A DNA stretch of 64,000 nt from Roseivirga pacifica (GTDB lineage: Bacteria > Bacteroidota > Bacteroidia > Cytophagales > Cyclobacteriaceae). Under the pieces are notes generated by a model. The model was not told where the DNA came from. It saw only the letters and a program-made list of their open reading frames with translations, and ran no database searches. The translations under genes and the position numbers were made by a program. Each line of letters opens with the position of its first letter. Position 1 is the stretch's first letter. Location: contig NZ_FOIR01000002.1 in the NCBI RefSeq assembly GCF_900111145.1, forward strand, positions 124,001 through 188,000, in the 5' to 3' direction. Of this stretch, positions 7,849 through 19,279 are shown piece after piece.

Positions 7849-8304
7849 ATGGCAAGTTTTCAATTGAATATAAATGGTGAGCAACAAAGTGTTGATGTTG
7901 ACCCTAGCACGCCCTTGCTATGGGTACTTCGCGATCACCTGAGTTTAAAAGGAACCAAATACGGTTGCGGAATTGCCCAGTGTGGCGCCTGTACAGTACA
8001 TATGAACGGTACAGCCATTCGTTCATGTTCATTCCCTGTTTCGGCTGTAGGCAACCAGCCAATTACAACCATAGAGGGGCTTTCAGAAAATGGCGATCAC
8101 CCAGTACAAAAGGCTTGGTTAGAATTGGATGTGGCGCAGTGCGGATATTGCCAGCCTGGGCAAATAATGAGTGCGGCCGCATTATTAAAGGCCAATCCAA
8201 ACCCTTCCGATCAAGAAATTGAGTCTTCAATGAATGGCAACCTTTGTCGTTGCGGTACCTATGTGCGCATTAAAGCCGCAGTTAAAAAAGCAGCAACTTA
8301 TTAA
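7849..8304 (+). CDS. (2Fe-2S) subunit of a molybdenum hydroxylase (IorA type)
   Basis: A 151-residue iron-sulfur subunit. The N-terminal half is a plant-type 2Fe-2S ferredoxin domain with cysteines in [18 protein letters not shown] and the fourth in RSCSFP. The C-terminal half is the all-helical 2Fe-2S domain with [10 protein letters not shown] and NLCRCGTY. This two-cluster arrangement is that of the small subunit of isoquinoline 1-oxidoreductase-like enzymes and of aldehyde dehydrogenases of the xanthine oxidase family. It passes electrons from the molybdenum cofactor subunit encoded 11 bp downstream. No FAD subunit gene is adjacent, again as in IorAB-type enzymes. Substrate unknown. Confidence 0.92.
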   Translation: MASFQLNINGEQQSVDVDPSTPLLWVLRDHLSLKGTKYGCGIAQCGACTVHMNGTAIRSCSFPVSAVGNQPITTIEGLSENGDHPVQKAWLELDVAQCGYCQPGQIMSAAALLKANPNPSDQEIESSMNGNLCRCGTYVRIKAAVKKAATY

Positions 8305-8315
8305 TCTTTCGAGCC

Positions 8316-10568
8316 ATGACAGTTATAAAATCTAAAGTAAATAGAAGATCATTCCTTAAGTCATCGGCATTGGCCGGTGGTGGGCTAATGATCAGTTTTA
8401 GTTGGTTGGCGGCTTGTGCTCCAAAAGAAGCAGCAGGTTTAGAAATGCCAGATGAATGGTTCGACCTGAATGGATTCTTAAAGGTTGGTAATAATGGTGT
8501 AGTAACCATTATGGCACCAAATCCAGAGTTTGGACAAAACGTAACCACTTCATTGCCAATGATTATTGCCGATGAGTTGGATGTGGATTGGAAGAACGTG
8601 TTGGTGGAGCAAGCTAAATTCAATACCGATATTTTTACCCGCCAATTTGCAGGTGGTAGCCAATCGGTAAGGCAAGGTTGGCAAAACGGATTGAGAGAGG
8701 CTGGTGCTGCGGCCAGATACATGTTGGTGGCAGCAGCTGCCAAAGAATGGGGCGTTTCGGCAGGAGAAATAAAGACCGAAAATGGTTTGCTTTCTCATTA
8801 TAATGGCAAATCAGCAGGGTATGGCGAAATGGCTTCGCTGGCTGTGGGTATTGAAATACCAGAAGACTTGGCATTGAAAACGCCTGCCGATTACAAGATT
8901 ATAGGCACCCCACGCAAAAATGTAAAGGGGAAAGATATTGTTACCGGTAAGCCAATGTTCGGTATAGATTATGAGGAAGAAGGCATGCTTACCGCCATGA
9001 TCATTCATCCGCCAGCATTTGGCATGCGCCTAAAGTCATTCGATGGAACGGCTGCGAAGGGAATGAACGGAATTAAGGATGTATTCACCATTCAATCTTT
9101 TCCCAACGATCAGCCTAGAGGGTACTTCAGTACCGATGCATTTACCGATTTGGTAGTGGTTACTGGTAATTCTACCTGGGAAGTAATGCAGGCCAAAAAG
9201 GCTGTACAAGTGCAGTGGGAGAAAAGCCCGGCAACAAAAATTACAACTGGCGGATTTGGAAGAACACAAGAAGTAACAGTTCCTGCAGGCTTAGAGAGCA
9301 GTACCGATCATTACGAGCAAATGCAAAGTGTGGCTTCAAAACCTGGTCGAATCGAGCGAAGAGATGGAGACCCAGAGGCAGCCTTTAAGCGTGCGGCTAA
9401 AGTGATTGAGCGCAGTTATACGGCTCCATTCTTGGCGCACAATGCTATGGAGCCAATGAACTTCTTTGCTAGTGTAAACGGAAACGATTTTAAACTTGCA
9501 GGACCATTGCAAGCACCTGAAATGGCCGAGCAAGCTGTTGCTACGCGTTTTGGTGTGCCTTTGGAAAATATTGACATAAAAATGACCCGTATGGGCGGTG
9601 GCTTTGGTAGAAGAGCCTATGACCATTATGTGGTTGAGGCTGCACTGATTTCTCAAAAGGCCAAGGCGCCTATTAAGTTGGTGTATACCAGAGAAGACGA
9701 TATGACCAATGGAATTTATCGCCCGTCTTACCATGCTACTTACAGAGCTGCTCTCGATGAAGACAATAACTTGATCGCGTTCCATGCCAAAGCAGGTGGT
9801 GTTCCGGAGAGTCCGCTACATGCTAACCGTTTCCCTGCTGGTGCAGTGGATAATTACTTGGCAGAGTCGTGGCAAATTGACTCGAACATTACAATTGGCG
9901 CCTTTAGAGCACCACGCTCTAACTTTATTGCCGGTGCCGAGCAGTCTTTCCTTGATGAGGTTGCAGAAGCAGCAGGAAAGGACCCAATCGAATTCCGTTT
10001 AGATCTACTAAAGCGTGCTAAAGAAAATCCTGTGGGCGAGAGAAACGACTACGAGGCGGATAGGTATGCTGGTATTTTGGAACTGGTAAGAGACAAATCG
10101 AACTGGGGGCAAGCAGAGGCGGGTATTTCTAGAGGTGTATCGGCTTACTTCTGTCACAATAGCTATGTAGCACATGTGTTAGATGTGGAAATGGTAAATG
10201 GAGAGCCTAAGGTTAAAAGAGTGACTTGTGCCGTAGATTGTGGTATTGTTATCAACCCATTGGCCGCTACTAATATGGTAGAAGGTGCTGTGGTTGACGG
10301 TATCGGTAACTCTATGTACAGCCACCTTACGTTTAGGCAAGGAGCCACCGAGCAAACCAATTTCGATAAGTACCGAATTATTAGGCATAGAGAAGCACCA
10401 GAATCGATTGACGTGCACTTTATACAGAACGAAATAGCTCCAACTGGCTTAGGAGAACCGCCATTCCCTCCAGTGTTTGCCGCTGTGGCCAATGCTTTAT
10501 ATAAGGCAACGGGCAAGCGCCAATACAACCAGCCATACATGGTGCAGCAACAGATTTCATTGGGTTAA
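8316..10568 (+). CDS. Molybdopterin-binding catalytic subunit of a xanthine-dehydrogenase-family enzyme (IorB type)
   Basis: A 750-residue large subunit. It starts with a twin-arginine signal (NRRSFLK at residues 9-15, then a hydrophobic stretch), so the folded, cofactor-loaded enzyme is exported to the periplasm. The body has two aldehyde oxidase/xanthine dehydrogenase molybdopterin-binding regions; visible landmarks are MTRMGGGFGRR, VYTREDDM, GAFRAPRSNF and the C-terminal TGLGEPPFPP, which carries the glutamate used as catalytic base in this family. The length fits IorB-like proteins. Together with the 2Fe-2S protein it should hydroxylate an aldehyde or N-heterocycle; the actual substrate cannot be read. 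A strong hairpin terminator follows at 10628. Confidence 0.9.
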   Translation: MTVIKSKVNRRSFLKSSALAGGGLMISFSWLAACAPKEAAGLEMPDEWFDLNGFLKVGNNGVVTIMAPNPEFGQNVTTSLPMIIADELDVDWKNVLVEQAKFNTDIFTRQFAGGSQSVRQGWQNGLREAGAAARYMLVAAAAKEWGVSAGEIKTENGLLSHYNGKSAGYGEMASLAVGIEIPEDLALKTPADYKIIGTPRKNVKGKDIVTGKPMFGIDYEEEGMLTAMIIHPPAFGMRLKSFDGTAAKGMNGIKDVFTIQSFPNDQPRGYFSTDAFTDLVVVTGNSTWEVMQAKKAVQVQWEKSPATKITTGGFGRTQEVTVPAGLESSTDHYEQMQSVASKPGRIERRDGDPEAAFKRAAKVIERSYTAPFLAHNAMEPMNFFASVNGNDFKLAGPLQAPEMAEQAVATRFGVPLENIDIKMTRMGGGFGRRAYDHYVVEAALISQKAKAPIKLVYTREDDMTNGIYRPSYHATYRAALDEDNNLIAFHAKAGGVPESPLHANRFPAGAVDNYLAESWQIDSNITIGAFRAPRSNFIAGAEQSFLDEVAEAAGKDPIEFRLDLLKRAKENPVGERNDYEADRYAGILELVRDKSNWGQAEAGISRGVSAYFCHNSYVAHVLDVEMVNGEPKVKRVTCAVDCGIVINPLAATNMVEGAVVDGIGNSMYSHLTFRQGATEQTNFDKYRIIRHREAPESIDVHFIQNEIAPTGLGEPPFPPVFAAVANALYKATGKRQYNQPYMVQQQISLG

Positions 10569-10627
10569 TTATTAATGTGTCAATAGGTTTTAGCTTTTAA
10601 AAATCTACGGTTTGCATTGACGCTTAG

Positions 10628-10650
10628 GAGCCACAATTGTGGCTCTTTTT
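10628..10650 (+). terminator. Intrinsic terminator after the molybdenum hydroxylase genes
   Basis: GAGCCACAATTGTGGCTC is a perfect 18-base palindrome (9-bp stem) followed directly by a run of T (CTTTTT), about 60 bp after the stop of the IorB-like gene. Confidence 0.88.
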
Positions 10651-10711
10651 AATTATACTTTAGGGTAAGATTAACAAACCCTATTTGGGTGAGTAGCCCA
10701 TAACTAAATGA

Positions 10712-11287
10712 ATGAATATGAGCGAGCGCGATATTTTTGATGATATGCTGAGTGGTGGAATTATGAGAAAAGATGATCCACGAATGGCAGAGGCTTGGGA
10801 AGTAGTGTCTAAGGCTCAAAGGCTTTCTCCTGCACTCAATAGTGCGACTACTATTGATGAAATGCGTCAACGTTTGAGTGAAATAATCGGTAGTCAGATT
10901 GATGAGAGCTCAACAGTATTTGTGCCGTTTTTTACCAACTTCGGTAAGCATATAACCATCGGTAAAAACGTGTTTATTAATCATGCATGTACTTTTCTAG
11001 ACATGGGAGGAATTACCATTGAAGACAATGTTCAAATAGGGCCAAAGGTTAATTTAATTACCGAAAACCACCCGGTAAACCCCGCAGAACGCAAGCATTT
11101 AGACTTAGGCGCGGTCGTTATAGCGCAGAATGCTTGGATAGGTGCCGGTGCCACTATTCTACCAGGAGTAACTGTTGGCAAAAACTCAATAGTTGCCGCT
11201 GGGGCTGTTGTAAATAGAAATGTGCCTGCCAATACCATTGTTGGTGGTGTACCAGCTAAACTCATTAAGAAAATAGAAGAAGGGTAG
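10712..11287 (+). CDS. Sugar O-acetyltransferase (maltose/galactoside acetyltransferase family)
   Basis: A 191-residue left-handed beta-helix acetyltransferase. After a short N-terminal maltose-acetyltransferase-type region (about 1-65) come the hexapeptide repeats: FINHACTFLDMGGITIEDN, VQIGPKVNLITENHPVNP, AVVIAQNAWIGAGATILPGV and AAGAVVNRNVPANTIVGGVPA. The His in the ENHPV segment corresponds to the catalytic histidine of the LacA/Maa/NodL group. It should move an acetyl group from acetyl-CoA to a small sugar or related hydroxyl acceptor in the cytoplasm. The N-terminus is longer and more charged than in E. coli Maa. No obvious operon partner: a terminator lies upstream and the flavodoxin gene starts about 110 bp downstream. 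Confidence 0.85.
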   Translation: MNMSERDIFDDMLSGGIMRKDDPRMAEAWEVVSKAQRLSPALNSATTIDEMRQRLSEIIGSQIDESSTVFVPFFTNFGKHITIGKNVFINHACTFLDMGGITIEDNVQIGPKVNLITENHPVNPAERKHLDLGAVVIAQNAWIGAGATILPGVTVGKNSIVAAGAVVNRNVPANTIVGGVPAKLIKKIEEG

Positions 11288-11396
11288 TGGCCTGATTATA
11301 CATGTTTGATTTTCGTAGTTTTTCGTTTGTTGGCCATTATTTCTAGCGTTGTCAGTGTCGCAACTTTGTTCAAGCATTTTAAGCTTGATAAAAGTA

Positions 11397-13002
<1,606 letters not shown>

Positions 13003-13201
13003 TCTACAAGTTTTATTAGTTGCCTGATGATAACAAATGATCAGACAATATTTTGAACTTACTCTAAGTTCCTATTTCTAATGTGGCTCTGTGCAAGTAA
13101 CCCATTCAATTTCGAAAATAGAGTTTAGTTACAGTTGTCTACTAATAGTTTTGCGAGTTATTAGCTCAATAGCTTCTTCCGAATAAGATTGTCATTAACA
13201 G

Positions 13202-13232
13202 CCAAAAAATCCTCACCCATTCGGGTGAGGAT
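13202..13232 (-). terminator. Intrinsic terminator of the minus-strand sigma/FecR/SusC/SusD locus
   Basis: A perfect 10-bp stem, ATCCTCACCC / GGGTGAGGAT, with a four-base loop at 13209-13232. Read on the minus strand it is followed by ATTTTTTGG at 13202-13208, 16 bp after the SusD stop. Confidence 0.9.
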
Positions 13233-13247
13233 CTAATGCTCAAAACA

Positions 13248-14816
13248 CTAATAACCTTCGTTTTGTGGGTATCCTGGCCCTAAAAGGTTTAGTTCTGTTT
13301 CAGGTATTGGTAAATTCTTCATATAGTCCATTATACGTTCTCGGGCTTGCTTATGCCAGTTGTCGTTTCCAGCATATTGCGCAATTTGTGGAACCAAACG
13401 ATTTGTTCTTTTAAGTGTGAAGAATCTTTGACCTTCAAAAAACAACTCGCGGGCTCTTTCATCAAGCACAGTCTGGAGGTCTATGTTTAATTTAGGAGCG
13501 GCTTTGGCTCTTGCTCTAACCGTATTTAGTTGGTCCAATGCCATTGCCGTATTGCCTAGGTACATGTTGGCTTCAGCGGCTATTAGATATGTCTCTGCTA
13601 ATCGATAAACCATTATGTTGGTTATTGAAGATACTTCGGATGCAATGCCATCTTCTTGAAAGTACTTGAGCACTCCTGGGTTTTGTCTTTGGTACCAAAG
13701 GCGATGATTGTCTGCATTTGGGCTGTCTTGTTGGTACACAGCAATAGTATCACCGATTTGACGGCCCTCTGGTAAGTTCTCTGCATCGTTGTAGAGGTAA
13801 TAACTGATCATGTAGGTGTTATCATCTCTATCGTCATTTGGATCTTCCCTTAGCAGGTCAACTAAGTACATGTTTGGCAGCAGTAGGGCTCCGCCTCTTC
13901 CACCATTTTCATTAGAGTATTTAGCCCCGTCAATTAGGTTGTAATTAGCCATTAAATTGAAGTGAATTTGATTACGATTCGACCCGCCAATTACACCATC
14001 TTCATATTGAACAACAAAGAGCGATTCGCTGTGATTCATGTCGCCTTCAAATACAGCTTTTGTAGAAGGCACTAAGCTATAGTGCCCGCTGTTAATAACA
14101 GCTTCGGCTTGTAGCTTTGCTTCTTGATAGTCTTGCTGCCACATAGCTGCTTTAGCTTTTATATGCCTTGCGGTGGCTTGAGTAAACCTTCCGAACTCTT
14201 CAGTTGTCCATGCTAAGTTTTCAATGGCATAGTCCAAGTCGCTATTTATCAAGCCAAATATTTCTGCTTCTGTTGAAGGGCTTGAGGGTACGTCAAAGGC
14301 ATTGTCTGGCGTAGTTGGTGCTGTTGTTACAAATATGTTGTTGAATAGCCTATAGAGCGTAAAATAGGTGTGTGCTCTATGTACTTTGGCTTCTGCAATT
14401 ATTTGTATGCGCCTCGACTCTTCAATGTTATTTAACGCTTCAGCACCTTCAATAATAGCATTGGATCTATCGGCTAGCCTATAATAGTGTCTCCACAAGT
14501 CGGAGTAGAGTAGGCGAGTACCAGTATCGTTAATGGAGGCGCCCCAGCCTAATCGAGCAAAAAATGCTGCTTCACCAGCTCTGCCAAAGGATAAATCCGA
14601 TTTGGCCGGAAGCAGCAATGCCATGGCGTTATTCCACTGTCCATTATCGTAATAGTTTCTGTTTAAATTGTAAAGGGCGTTTACTCCACCTTCAAGTCCT
14701 TCGGCTGTGTTGAATACATAGTCGGCCGAAATATCTGATAGAAGTTCGTCTTTCAAGTAATCTTCACATGAAAACGCGAACAAGAATATATATATGATTA
14801 GAATGATCTTTTTCAT
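13248..14816 (-). CDS. SusD/RagB-family outer-membrane lipoprotein
   Basis: A 522-residue surface nutrient-binding lipoprotein. The signal peptide ends in the lipobox FAFSC at residue 17, and EDYLKDELLSD is the usual SusD N-terminus. The N-terminal domain holds TPR-like helices (IIAEAKVHRAHTYFTLYRLFNNIF) and the C-terminal domain ends with VRARAKAAPKLN, LDERARELFFEGQRFFTLKR and TELNLLGPGYPQNEGY, the standard SusD/RagB finish. It forms the lid of the SusC channel encoded 11 bp upstream. Locus context (sigma factor, anti-sigma factor, phosphoesterase) differs from the second SusCD pair in this window. Ligand unknown. Confidence 0.94.
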   Translation of the reverse strand: MKKIILIIYIFLFAFSCEDYLKDELLSDISADYVFNTAEGLEGGVNALYNLNRNYYDNGQWNNAMALLLPAKSDLSFGRAGEAAFFARLGWGASINDTGTRLLYSDLWRHYYRLADRSNAIIEGAEALNNIEESRRIQIIAEAKVHRAHTYFTLYRLFNNIFVTTAPTTPDNAFDVPSSPSTEAEIFGLINSDLDYAIENLAWTTEEFGRFTQATARHIKAKAAMWQQDYQEAKLQAEAVINSGHYSLVPSTKAVFEGDMNHSESLFVVQYEDGVIGGSNRNQIHFNLMANYNLIDGAKYSNENGGRGGALLLPNMYLVDLLREDPNDDRDDNTYMISYYLYNDAENLPEGRQIGDTIAVYQQDSPNADNHRLWYQRQNPGVLKYFQEDGIASEVSSITNIMVYRLAETYLIAAEANMYLGNTAMALDQLNTVRARAKAAPKLNIDLQTVLDERARELFFEGQRFFTLKRTNRLVPQIAQYAGNDNWHKQARERIMDYMKNLPIPETELNLLGPGYPQNEGY

Positions 14817-14827
14817 CTTAATAGTAT

Positions 14828-17800
14828 TTATAGGCCTAGTTTAATTCCAATTGTATAAGAGCGAGCATCTGGGAAGTCTCCAGGGTTAATCTCAGGACTC
14901 CAGGAGAGATAATCTGTCCATGTAACTAGGTTAGTACCACTAAAGTAGATTTGTGCATTGTTAAAGCCGATATTATTCAATACTTGTGGAGGTAAGTCGT
15001 AGCTCAAGACCACAGAACGTAGCCTTACGTATGATGCATCTTGAACGGCTAAAGCAAATAGATTTGATGGCGTACCGGGCCTTGGTCTTGGGTAGTTATT
15101 TGATGGTGACTCTGGCAGGTAATAGTCAACAGCAATTCCATTTTTATTCCCTTGTAAACCTCCAGCGGTATTTCCATTTAAGAAGTTGTTAGATCTTGTA
15201 GCCCCTTCAACAATGTAGATGTCCGCAAATAGGGTGAAACCCTTCCAGCTTACGGTAGTATTTAGTGAACCAGTCCATTTGGGCTCAATAGCAACGGGTA
15301 GATTGTCATCTCCGTCAATGTCTCCGTCACCGTCAATATCTACAACTCTAATATCACCTGGCATTGCATCGGGTTGAGCCGACTCTGCTATATTATCGCC
15401 CTCTTGCCAAATGCCATCGAATATTTTTTGGTTGATTACATCAATTGGCTGGCCTACAAACAATCCCTCGGATCTAAAGTCAATGGGTTCTCCGTTTTCA
15501 TCCTTACCAATTAAGTCAACAATTTTGTTTTTGTTTCGCGAGAAAACAGCTCCCACAGACCAGTTAAAGTCTGGAGTAGTTAGCACATTGGCATTTAACT
15601 GCCCTTCAAAGCCTTGGTTGTTTACTTCACCGATATTGTATCGAGTGAATTCAAACCCAGTAGTTCCGGGTACTGTTCTATTTAAAAGAAGGTCTTTAGT
15701 AGTTGAGTTATAGTACTCAATGCTACCTGAAACTTTGCCATTCCATAGTTCCCAATCTAGACCATAATTTTGCGTGTAAGTAGTTTCCCATTTTAGGTCG
15801 GGGTTTGGTAACTGCCCGTTTGTTAATGACCCTGAGCTGGTAGTTCCTCCAAAAGTATATGGATAGTAGGTGGTAGTTCCGAGCGTTCCGCCAGGAGCTA
15901 TACCTTCGTTACCTGTAGCACCATAACTTACCCTTAGCTTGGCTTGGGAGATTAAATCGCTTTGTGCCAAAAATGGTTCTTCGTGCATTTTCCATGCTAC
16001 GGCAACGGCAGGGAAGAAGGCCCACTTGTTGTTTTCCGCAAACACACTTGAACCATCTCTACGGGCAGTAACTGTAAGTAAGTACTTATCCATTAGGTTG
16101 TAGCGTACGCGGCCCATGAAGGATACAAGCTTTCTAGACCAAACATCTCGTTGCTCGTTCAGCAGAGTAGCTGCGCTGCCGTTGTATTTAAGTTCATCGT
16201 TTTGAAAGTCACGTTTTTCAAAACTGCTCATAGCATAGTCTCTCTCATTTATAGATTGTAAAAGTGTTACATCCAAGGTCTGATTATGGCTGAGCGTTGT
16301 TTTATAATCTATAATGTTTTCTACTAAAAAGTCTGTGAATTGACTGTTTCGTAAAAATCCACGTCCATTGTCAGCATCGGCATTTGGGTGCTCGCTAGTT
16401 TGATAAATACCTGTAAACGAATTTCTGTTTCGTCTGTAAGTATTTAGAGTATAGCTAAGCTTATCGTTGATTTGCCAATTGCCCACTAAGTTAATGTCGA
16501 TAACATCGGTGTTAACATCGTGCGTAGATTCTTGAATCATCCATAATGGACTTACAAGAATAGAGGATGGACCCAGTGGGTTTTTAACAACGTTGCCGTT
16601 TTCATCATAGGGTTTGGCAAGTGGAGAAAGTGTAATAAAATTGAGCCCCTGTGATTCTACATCCTGACGACCACTTTGGTAGTTTACGTTGGCCGAAAGT
16701 GAAACCCTTTCACTAATCTTTTGGTCAACGTTTAGCCTTAAAGAGGCTCTTTCAAATCCTGATGTAGGAATTACCCCATCTTGAGAGAAGTAGTTAAAAC
16801 CAGTATACACTTTAGTGTTTTCTCCACCTCCGGAAAGACTAAGTGTGTGGCTTGTCATAAATGGCTCTTCCATTACCAAGTCTTCCCAGTCTACAAAGTT
16901 TCGGTTTTGAATAGCCTCAAGTTCGAACTCTTCAAAAATAGTTTCGTCTGCTAAGTATTCATCGTTATTGCCTGTGCGCTGTGCTTCTCTTCTAAGTTGA
17001 ATAAACTCATCTGCAGTAAAAAGGTCGAAATTATGAGCGAACTTTTGCTTACTAATGTAGCCGTGGTAGTTAACTTTTAGTGCGCCTTCATCGCCACGTT
17101 TAGTGGTAATGAGTATTACTCCATTAGCCGCTCTTGCTCCGTAAATTGCCTGTGAAGAGGCGTCTTTTAGGACTTCAATTGACTTAATGTCGTCAGGAGA
17201 TACATTGTTAATATTATCATATGGTACGCCATCTACAATTATTAGTGGGTCGTTACCTACCAGCGATACTTTACCTCTTATAAGAATGTTAGACGTACCG
17301 CCTGGGCGAGCATCGTTAAGGCTAACGCGAACCCCTGGAGCACGACCGCGAATCATTTCTGATACATTGGTAGTTGGAGTTGCTGTAGCTTTGTTAATGT
17401 CTACACTTGCTACTGAGCCGACAATGTCACTTTTTTCTATAGAACCATAACCAACCACAATGGCATCTTCTAGCTGTTGTGCATCTAGCTCTAGTACTAT
17501 TTCAAGGTTTTCAGGGGCCTCTACTATCACTTCTTTGGTTTTATAACCTATGTAGGATACAACCAGCGTAACAGGGAAGTCGCTACTTGGAGTTTTAATG
17601 TTAAAAGCACCATCATTGTCGACTATTAGTCCTTTTGTACTTCCTTTAATTCTAATTGTTGCACCAATTAGTGGAAAGCCATCCTCACCATGTACAGTAC
17701 CCGAAATAGGGTCGTTGCCAAATAGGCTTTCTAGTTTTATTTGTACAGGGTAATTTGTATGCTTAAGGTAGCTGCCTATTTGTTCGGGTTCAGGTATTGC

Positions 17801-18169
17801 TACTTCAAAGAGTTCTTTGTCTCTTACACCTTTAAATATCAGTATATTATTTCCTCTTACTTTAAACTCAAGTCCTGTTTCACCTGAAACCACCTTTAGT
17901 AGGTCTAGTAATTTTATGTTAGCATAATTGCCAGTAATGGTTATTCCCTCAACTGTTTTGTTAGTATAGCTTGTGTAAAATGTCGTTTGCTCTTCTACCG
18001 TGTTCAATAGCTCTACAATAGGCTTATTAATCATTTTTATTGATATAGTTGCCTCTTGAATGTTGGCTTGAGGGCGATTAGCCCTGAGTGATAAAGAGCT
18101 TACTAGCAGTAGTGCAAATACCCACCACCTTAAGTGTTGTTTTCGTAATAAATTTGCTTTAGGTCTCAT
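14828..18169 (-). CDS. SusC/RagA-family TonB-dependent receptor with N-terminal STN signalling domain
   Basis: About 1,113 residues from the preferred start. After the signal peptide comes an STN (secretin/TonB N-terminal) domain at about residues 30-115 (SIKMINKPIVELLNTVEEQT to NILIFKG), then a carboxypeptidase-regulatory-like domain (ISGTVHGEDGFPLIGATIRIKG), the plug with the SusC signature VVGYG and ANGVILITTKRG, and a 22-strand barrel ending SYTIGIKLGL. The STN domain passes the substrate-bound signal across the periplasm to the FecR-type anti-sigma factor encoded just upstream. An upstream in-frame ATG at 18217 would overlap the FecR gene; 18169 puts the signal peptide at the N-terminus and is preferred. 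Confidence 0.93.
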   Translation of the reverse strand: MRPKANLLRKQHLRWWVFALLLVSSLSLRANRPQANIQEATISIKMINKPIVELLNTVEEQTTFYTSYTNKTVEGITITGNYANIKLLDLLKVVSGETGLEFKVRGNNILIFKGVRDKELFEVAIPEPEQIGSYLKHTNYPVQIKLESLFGNDPISGTVHGEDGFPLIGATIRIKGSTKGLIVDNDGAFNIKTPSSDFPVTLVVSYIGYKTKEVIVEAPENLEIVLELDAQQLEDAIVVGYGSIEKSDIVGSVASVDINKATATPTTNVSEMIRGRAPGVRVSLNDARPGGTSNILIRGKVSLVGNDPLIIVDGVPYDNINNVSPDDIKSIEVLKDASSQAIYGARAANGVILITTKRGDEGALKVNYHGYISKQKFAHNFDLFTADEFIQLRREAQRTGNNDEYLADETIFEEFELEAIQNRNFVDWEDLVMEEPFMTSHTLSLSGGGENTKVYTGFNYFSQDGVIPTSGFERASLRLNVDQKISERVSLSANVNYQSGRQDVESQGLNFITLSPLAKPYDENGNVVKNPLGPSSILVSPLWMIQESTHDVNTDVIDINLVGNWQINDKLSYTLNTYRRNRNSFTGIYQTSEHPNADADNGRGFLRNSQFTDFLVENIIDYKTTLSHNQTLDVTLLQSINERDYAMSSFEKRDFQNDELKYNGSAATLLNEQRDVWSRKLVSFMGRVRYNLMDKYLLTVTARRDGSSVFAENNKWAFFPAVAVAWKMHEEPFLAQSDLISQAKLRVSYGATGNEGIAPGGTLGTTTYYPYTFGGTTSSGSLTNGQLPNPDLKWETTYTQNYGLDWELWNGKVSGSIEYYNSTTKDLLLNRTVPGTTGFEFTRYNIGEVNNQGFEGQLNANVLTTPDFNWSVGAVFSRNKNKIVDLIGKDENGEPIDFRSEGLFVGQPIDVINQKIFDGIWQEGDNIAESAQPDAMPGDIRVVDIDGDGDIDGDDNLPVAIEPKWTGSLNTTVSWKGFTLFADIYIVEGATRSNNFLNGNTAGGLQGNKNGIAVDYYLPESPSNNYPRPRPGTPSNLFALAVQDASYVRLRSVVLSYDLPPQVLNNIGFNNAQIYFSGTNLVTWTDYLSWSPEINPGDFPDARSYTIGIKLGL

Positions 18170-18203
18170 GAATTGTAATTGATTAGGCTTTGTAATTGAT
18201 TGG

Positions 18204-19214
18204 TTACAGAACCACATATTGTCGGTTCTCTTTTGCTACTATTTTATAAGGTGTTATGATGTTAATCCCTTCTATTGCTTCCTCAATTGTCATGGAATTG
18301 GTTTGGATGCTATAGTTGAGTTTAATGTCTTTTTCGGTGTATTGAGATAAGTCAATTTTAATGTTGTACCATTTCTCTAAAGATTTAAAAACCTCTTGCA
18401 TGGGTGTATTTCGGAATTGCAGTAGGCCTTGCGAAATTCTATTTTTCGACTCTTGCTTTTTCTGAGTTTCGGTTTGCGCACTAAATCGTTTTGTTGAAAT
18501 GCCACCTTTTATTCTTTCGCCTGGCTTTAATACCACTCTCTGGCTTTGTCCAATAGGAGTATCAGGCATAGTAACCTCTATCTTTCCTTCATATAGCGAT
18601 ATTTCGAAACTGTCTTTCTCTGCTAACTCTTCAATGAAAAATTCGGTACCAGTAACCTTTGTGTTTCCGTAGGAGGTGTTGATAACAAAGGGGTTGGAAG
18701 GGTCTGAGTCAATTTTAAAGTGCGCGGAACCATTGAGGCTAATTTGCCTAGATGTTCCACTAAAGTTTTTTGGAATAGTAATTTCTGCGTCAGGGGTAAG
18801 CCAAACGGTACTACCATCTGCTAGGTTAACTAGCATCGGTTTTCCTGACTGGTTGTAAATGGTGGATGGTTGAGAATTGAGTAATGAATATATAATACTA
18901 GAACAGAGTATTAAGGCAATAGCTGCTGCTATGGCTTTATAGGGAAGTATGCTTCGCTGCTTGCTAAGTGGAGGGGTTTTCTCCGAATGCTGCAAGTGAC
19001 TCAGCTTTGACCAAATTTCATCTTTTGCATTGAGTTCTGCAGTACTAAGATCGTTTTCTTCTGTTGCTTCCCAGTCTTGCCTTAGCGATTCTTCAATGTC
19101 CTTTTTACCATTTGATTGGATGTGTAAAAGAAGTTTTATTCTATCCCAAGGAGATGGGTTAGGCCCAATTGCTTTCTTTAATTCGTCTTTTGACAGTTTC
19201 ATGCTGTTCTTCAT
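18204..19214 (-). CDS. FecR-family anti-sigma factor
   Basis: A 336-residue anti-sigma regulator. The N-terminal ~90 residues are cytoplasmic and bind the sigma factor, a single membrane helix lies at about 93-112 (AIAAAIALILCSSIIYSLL), and the periplasmic FecR domain (about 125-230) carries NLADGSTVWLTPDAEI, the RQISLNGSAHFKI strand and TKVTGTEFFIEE. The C-terminal DUF4974 domain (LLQFRNTPMQEVFKSLEKWYNIKIDL) contacts the receptor's STN domain. It lies between the ECF sigma gene and the STN-containing SusC, which completes a classic cell-surface signalling chain. Confidence 0.93.
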   Translation of the reverse strand: MKNSMKLSKDELKKAIGPNPSPWDRIKLLLHIQSNGKKDIEESLRQDWEATEENDLSTAELNAKDEIWSKLSHLQHSEKTPPLSKQRSILPYKAIAAAIALILCSSIIYSLLNSQPSTIYNQSGKPMLVNLADGSTVWLTPDAEITIPKNFSGTSRQISLNGSAHFKIDSDPSNPFVINTSYGNTKVTGTEFFIEELAEKDSFEISLYEGKIEVTMPDTPIGQSQRVVLKPGERIKGGISTKRFSAQTETQKKQESKNRISQGLLQFRNTPMQEVFKSLEKWYNIKIDLSQYTEKDIKLNYSIQTNSMTIEEAIEGINIITPYKIVAKENRQYVVL

Positions 19215-19279
19215 GTGTTTCTGCCTTTAAGACTGAAAAGCATGAAGAACTACTCATCTCAAAACGTTATATTTTTAAG

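Noticed and set aside
8282-8743. Antisense frame of 153 codons opposite the molybdenum hydroxylase large subunit
   Set aside because: It lies fully opposite well-supported coding sequence with twin-arginine and molybdopterin motifs; its composition is the mirror of that gene. The same reasoning applies to the other long antisense frames (for example 29998-30528, 31913-32644 and 39520-40029).
14828-18217. Longer SusC start at 18217
   Set aside because: It adds 16 polar residues before the signal peptide and overlaps the FecR gene; the internal ATG at 18169 fits better, although the longer form cannot be ruled out.
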